From NCBI GenBank assembly GCA_028868535.1, contig JAGWUH010000011.1, forward strand, positions 25,496-89,495: a stretch of DNA of 64,000 nucleotides, read 5' to 3'. Under the pieces are notes generated by a model. It did not search any database, had not been told where the DNA came from, and worked only from the letters and a program-made list of their open reading frames with translations. Position 1 is the first letter of the stretch. Every line of letters begins with the position of its first letter. This stretch comes from Sphingomonadales bacterium. GTDB lineage: Bacteria > Pseudomonadota > Alphaproteobacteria > Sphingomonadales > Sphingomonadaceae. Below are positions 60,710 through 64,000 of the stretch, piece after piece. The translations under genes were made by a program, and so were the position numbers.

Positions 60710-62284
60710 ATGACCGACATCGTTCCCATCCGCCGCGCCCTGCTTTCGGTTTCCGACAAGACCGGGCTGGTCGAGCTTGGCCAGGCGCTGGCCGCGAAGG
60801 GGGTCGACCTCGTTTCCACCGGGGGCACCGCCAAGGCGCTGCGCGACGCCGGGCTGCCGGTGCGCGACATTTCCGACCTGACCGGCTTTCCCGAGATGAT
60901 GGACGGGCGGGTGAAAACGCTGCACCCGAAGGTCCACGGCGGGCTGCTGGCGGTGCGCGACAATCCCGAGCACGTCGCGGCGATGGACGCGCACGACATC
61001 GGCGCGATCGATCTCGTCGTCGTCAACCTCTACCCGTTCGTGCAGACGGTGGCGAAGGGCGCCGATCGCGACGAGGTGATCGAGAACATCGACATCGGCG
61101 GGCCGTCGATGGTGCGCTCCGCCGCCAAGAACCACGCGCATGTCGCGATCGTCACCGATCCCGCCGACTATGCGCTGGTCGCAGGTGGCGAGACGACGCT
61201 GGCGCAGCGCCGCAAGTTCGCGGCCAAGGCCTATGCGCTGACCGCCTCGTACGACGCGGCGATCAGCCAGTGGTTCAGCAAGGTCGACCAGCAGGAGCTG
61301 TTCGCGCCGGTGCGGGTGATGGGCAGCACGCTGGTTTCCGAGCTGCGCTATGGCGAGAACCCGCACCAGAAGGCGGCGCTGTACCTGCCCAACGGACCGC
61401 ACGTGCGCGGGCTGGCCGAGGCCGTGCAGGTCCAGGGCAAGGAGCTTTCGTACAACAACTACAACGACGCCGACGCCGCGCTGGAGCTGGTGGCGGAATT
61501 CCGCGACGGGCCGCCGACGGTGGTGATCGTCAAGCACGCCAACCCGTGCGGAGTGGCGACGGGGGCGACGCTGGTCGAGGCCTACGAGGCGGCGCTGCAG
61601 TGCGATTCGGTCTCGGCGTTCGGCGGCATCATCGCGGTGAACCGGCCGCTCGACGGGCCCACGGCCGAGGCGATCAGCGGCATCTTCACCGAAGTCGTCG
61701 CCGCACCGGATGCCGATGACGCGGCGAAGGCGGTGTTCGCGAAGAAGAAGAACCTGCGGCTGCTGCTGACCGGCGCGCTGCCCGATCCGGCGCGGCCGGG
61801 GCTGACCACGCGAATCATCGCCGGCGGCGTGCTGGTGCAGGAGCGCGACAACGGCGAGGTCACGCGCGAGATGCTGAAGGTGGTGACGAAGCGCGCGCCG
61901 ACCGAGCAGGAACTGAAGGACTGCCTGTTCGCCTGGACGGTGGCCAAGCACACCAAGTCCAACGCGATCGTCTATGCCCGGGACGGCGTCACCGCCGGGA
62001 TCGGCGCCGGGCAGATGAACCGCCGCGATTCGAGCCGGATCGCGGCGATGAAGGCGAAGGAGGCGGCCGAGACCTATGGCTGGGCGGCGCCGCGCACCGT
62101 CGGCAGCGCGGTCGCGTCGGACGCGTTCTTCCCGTTCCCCGACGGGCTGCTGGCCGCGGCGGAGGCCGGCGCGACCGCGGTGATCCAGCCGGGCGGTTCG
62201 ATCCGCGACGCCGATGTCATCGCCGCGGCCGACGAGGCCGGGCTGGCGATGGTGTTCACCGGGATGCGCCACTTCCGGCACTGA
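60710..62284 (+). CDS. purH: bifunctional AICAR transformylase/IMP cyclohydrolase
   Basis: Catalyses the last two steps of IMP synthesis; 524 residues. The N-terminal MGS-like cyclohydrolase domain covers about 1-200 ([59 protein letters not shown]). The C-terminal transformylase domain has [43 protein letters not shown] and [14 protein letters not shown]. It is on the same strand as rpe and heparinase but has its own leader. Confidence 0.97.
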   Translation: MTDIVPIRRALLSVSDKTGLVELGQALAAKGVDLVSTGGTAKALRDAGLPVRDISDLTGFPEMMDGRVKTLHPKVHGGLLAVRDNPEHVAAMDAHDIGAIDLVVVNLYPFVQTVAKGADRDEVIENIDIGGPSMVRSAAKNHAHVAIVTDPADYALVAGGETTLAQRRKFAAKAYALTASYDAAISQWFSKVDQQELFAPVRVMGSTLVSELRYGENPHQKAALYLPNGPHVRGLAEAVQVQGKELSYNNYNDADAALELVAEFRDGPPTVVIVKHANPCGVATGATLVEAYEAALQCDSVSAFGGIIAVNRPLDGPTAEAISGIFTEVVAAPDADDAAKAVFAKKKNLRLLLTGALPDPARPGLTTRIIAGGVLVQERDNGEVTREMLKVVTKRAPTEQELKDCLFAWTVAKHTKSNAIVYARDGVTAGIGAGQMNRRDSSRIAAMKAKEAAETYGWAAPRTVGSAVASDAFFPFPDGLLAAAEAGATAVIQPGGSIRDADVIAAADEAGLAMVFTGMRHFRH

Positions 62285-62434
62285 TTCGCCAGCGGTTCCG
62301 CTGCATCGCAGCATTTCGTCGCGCGCGCGGTGCGTTCCGTCGCGCAGGGTGGGCGATGGCCCCTCGCAAGACTGGCGACTCGCCCCAAATTCGAACATTG
62401 GCAGCGCGATTTCGTGGCCGTGCCCCGACAAGAG

Positions 62435-62590
62435 ATGACGATGAACCTGCTTACCCCCCGCCTGATGCGTTCTTTCGCGATCGGATTCGTGTTCGGCGCG
62501 GTGGCCGTCGCCACCGTGGCGATGGCCGAGCGGAGCCCGGGCGGCGCGCAGGTCTTTCCGGCGGCGGTCGCCGCGCCGGCCACGCGGTGA
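62435..62590 (+). CDS. small membrane protein of unknown function
   Basis: A 51-residue product (from ATG 62435, or 62441 two codons later) with a single hydrophobic segment ([18 protein letters not shown]) and a short exported tail. A weak purine-rich site (GACAAGAG) precedes it. Its stop overlaps the msrA GTG start (GTGA), which supports it being a real, translated leader of msrA. Function unknown. Confidence 0.55.
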   Translation: MTMNLLTPRLMRSFAIGFVFGAVAVATVAMAERSPGGAQVFPAAVAAPATR

Positions 62591-63279
62591 GGCCGGGGGC
62601 GGTCCTGCGCCCCGTCATTCTGGCGCTGGTCGCGCTGTTGTCCGCCACCGCCTGCCAGCCGGCCCCGGCTGCCACCGAAACCACGGCCGATGCCCCCGCC
62701 GCGATGCAGCGCGCAGCCGAGCCTGCGGGACTGCACCAGGCGATCTTCGCCGGCGGGTGCTTCTGGGGGATCGAGGGTGTGTTCAGCCATGTCGCCGGCG
62801 TCACCAGCGCGGTGTCGGGCTATCACGGCGGGGATGCCACGACGGCGCAGTACGAGCGGGTGTCCGACGGCGATACCGGCCATGCCGAGGCGGTGCTGGT
62901 GACCTATGATTCGGCGCGGGTGCGCTATGACCAGTTGCTGCAGGTGTTCTTCGCGGTGGGCGCCGATCCGACCGAGCTGAACCGGCAAGGCCCCGACGTC
63001 GGATCGCAATACCGCTCCGCGCTGGTGCCGATGAACGACGAGCAGCGCCGGGTGGCGACCGCGTACCTGGCGCAGCTCGCGCGGGCGCACGTCTGGAACA
63101 AGCCGATCGTCACCCGCATCGAGCCGTTGAAGCGGTTCTACCCGGCCGAGAAGTACCACCAGGACTTCATGCTGCGAAATCCCTCGCATCCATATATCGC
63201 CTACTGGGACGCGCCCAAGCTGGAAGCGCTGCGGCAGCGGTTTCCCGGCTTGTGGAGCGCGACTTTCGCCCGCAACTGA
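62587..63279 (+). CDS. msrA: peptide methionine sulfoxide reductase MsrA, exported lipoprotein form
   Basis: Reduces methionine-S-sulfoxide in oxidised proteins. The catalytic motif [10 protein letters not shown] has Cys58. The block [30 protein letters not shown] and [14 protein letters not shown] segment ([13 protein letters not shown]) match the family. The N-terminus is a signal peptide with a lipobox-like ATAC (Cys23), so it should act in the periplasm. The GTG start overlaps the stop of the small ORF upstream, and the 230-residue length includes about 45 extra N-terminal residues. Confidence 0.9.
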   Translation: MRPGAVLRPVILALVALLSATACQPAPAATETTADAPAAMQRAAEPAGLHQAIFAGGCFWGIEGVFSHVAGVTSAVSGYHGGDATTAQYERVSDGDTGHAEAVLVTYDSARVRYDQLLQVFFAVGADPTELNRQGPDVGSQYRSALVPMNDEQRRVATAYLAQLARAHVWNKPIVTRIEPLKRFYPAEKYHQDFMLRNPSHPYIAYWDAPKLEALRQRFPGLWSATFARN

Positions 63280-63314
63280 TTGCTGCCCGCCGGGCGCGGC
63301 CTTATAGCCGGGGC

Positions 63315-63773
63315 ATGGCGGGACACGCGCATCACGAATGGACCGGGCCGGGGCTCGTCGCGGCGGCGCGGGCGGTGCTGCTCGACGCCGGGGAGCAGTG
63401 GACCGAGATGCGCGGCGCCGTCTATGGCGATCTTGTCGCGCGCGAACGCCCGGCATCGGCCTATGACATCGCGGAATCGCTGTCCGCCACGTGCGGACGG
63501 CGGGTGGCCGCGAACAGCGTCTATCGCATCCTCGACCTGTTCGTGCGCACCAACCTGGCGCGTCGGGTGGAGAGCGCCAACGCCTATATCGTCAACAGCC
63601 ATCCCGGCTGCCATCACGACTGTATCTTCCTGATCTGCGACAGTTGCGGGCGCGTGACCCACATTGACGACGACCGCGTCACCGGTGAGCTGGTGGCGGC
63701 GGCGCGGGCCGCCGGTTTCGTCGAGGCGCGGCCGCTGGTGGAGCTGCGCGGGCGCTGCGCCGCCTGCTGTTGA
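63315..63773 (+). CDS. Fur-family transcriptional regulator, Zur-like
   Basis: A 152-residue metal-dependent repressor. The winged-helix domain is at about 15-85 ([44 protein letters not shown]). The dimer and metal domain has [24 protein letters not shown] and two CxxC pairs (Cys108/111, Cys148/151) for structural zinc. The His/Cys spacing favours Zur over iron-responsive Fur, but this needs testing. It follows msrA by 35 bases. Confidence 0.85.
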   Translation: MAGHAHHEWTGPGLVAAARAVLLDAGEQWTEMRGAVYGDLVARERPASAYDIAESLSATCGRRVAANSVYRILDLFVRTNLARRVESANAYIVNSHPGCHHDCIFLICDSCGRVTHIDDDRVTGELVAAARAAGFVEARPLVELRGRCAACC

Positions 63774-63856
63774 GCGATTGGACAGGCCGCAAGGGGGCGT
63801 GTAAGGCGCCGCGCAGGATACAGGCTGTGGGGAGCCTGAACAGCCGGAGCGCAACC

Positions 63857-64000
63857 TTGGACAATTCGACCCCCCTTCCCGCCACGCCGTTGCTGGATCG
63901 CGTGGTCTGGCCAGCGGACTTGCGGCGGTTGCCGGTATCGGAGCTGCGGCAGCTTGCGGACGAGGTTCGGGCCGAGATGGTGTCGGCGGTGGGGTCGACC
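63857..64000 (+). CDS. dxs: 1-deoxy-D-xylulose-5-phosphate synthase, N-terminal fragment (cut by the window edge)
   Basis: Only the first 48 residues are seen. [39 protein letters not shown] matches the N-terminus of DXS, the first enzyme of the MEP isoprenoid pathway, using thiamine diphosphate. The likely start is TTG at 63857 with GGAG eight bases upstream (63845-63848); no in-frame ATG or GTG is better placed. The frame is open to base 64000. Confidence 0.85.
   Translation, partial: MDNSTPLPATPLLDRVVWPADLRRLPVSELRQLADEVRAEMVSAVGST

Noticed and set aside
1..64000. tRNA, rRNA, prophage, insertion sequences or integrative elements
   Set aside because: I looked through the gaps between genes and found no cloverleaf-like segment, transposase, integrase or attachment-site duplication.

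Overview
The window is one contiguous piece of a GC-rich alphaproteobacterial chromosome, most likely from the order Sphingomonadales. This rests on the neighbourhoods (ileS-lspA-DUF3035 lipoprotein, rpe-heparinase-purH, rplM-rpsI), a ThiS-ThiG fusion, a PAS_5-type protein, a LytTR/LytS pair beside fabI, and three large TonB-dependent receptors whose signal peptides end in AFAQDA or ALAQDA. I see no insertion sequence, prophage, integrase, CRISPR array, rRNA or tRNA. The coding strand changes often and coding is dense. Both edge genes are cut: ileS at the left and dxs at the right.

Layout. 1-7.5 kb: ileS (C-terminal part), lspA, DUF3035 lipoprotein, cation efflux pump and pdxH (reverse), DnaJ-like protein, YihY/BrkB membrane protein, fabI. 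7.6-13.4 kb, mostly reverse: LytTR response regulator with its LytS-type kinase, DsbA-like thiol oxidoreductase, M48 protease with helical repeats, PAS protein. 13.4-17.7 kb: MFS exporter, a short DUF1289 gene, a lipoprotein, an adenosine-kinase-type sugar kinase, an unknown membrane-anchored protein. 17.8-21.3 kb: TetR regulator divergent from a TauD-type dioxygenase, a small monooxygenase, an SMP-30 lactonase and a SnoaL-like protein, with two related palindromes in the block. 21.3-25.5 kb: DUF2322, purD and xseA diverging from overlapping start codons, DUF2093, M23 peptidase. 25.5-35.5 kb: three consecutive TonB-dependent receptors; terminators follow the first two, and shared upstream motifs are present. 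35.5-41.8 kb: rpmB, tadA, nadC, unknown, thiS-thiG fusion, MerC-type protein, ctaA, cutA, exported unknown. 41.9-45.6 kb: rplM-rpsI, a PadR/DUF1700/DUF2807 operon, fdhD. 45.6-52.7 kb: two VOC proteins, then an apparent catabolic operon (SnoaL-like, dienelactone hydrolase, phosphotransferase, large alpha/beta hydrolase with a PKD domain, SDR) and a convergent M20 amidohydrolase. 52.7-57.1 kb: an inositol block with two CDP-alcohol phosphotransferases, myo-inositol-1-phosphate synthase and a CTP:inositol-phosphate-type nucleotidyltransferase. 57.2-64 kb: DUF2141, rpe, heparinase II/III, purH, small membrane protein, lipoprotein MsrA, Fur-family regulator, dxs start.

How the parts may work together. 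The most interesting block is the inositol cluster. It appears to hold every step from glucose-6-phosphate to inositol-1-phosphate to CDP-inositol to an inositol phosphodiester, using an architecture best known from di-myo-inositol-phosphate synthesis in hyperthermophiles. Its product in this presumably mesophilic organism cannot be read from sequence. The second theme is candidate regulatory DNA: a shared palindrome before two TonB receptors, a second motif before all three, an AT-rich 17-base palindrome before the MerC-type gene that may be a metal-regulator (Zur-like) site, and repeated half-sites before padR. Functional calls come from motifs read in the translations and from knowledge of the families; no database search was possible.
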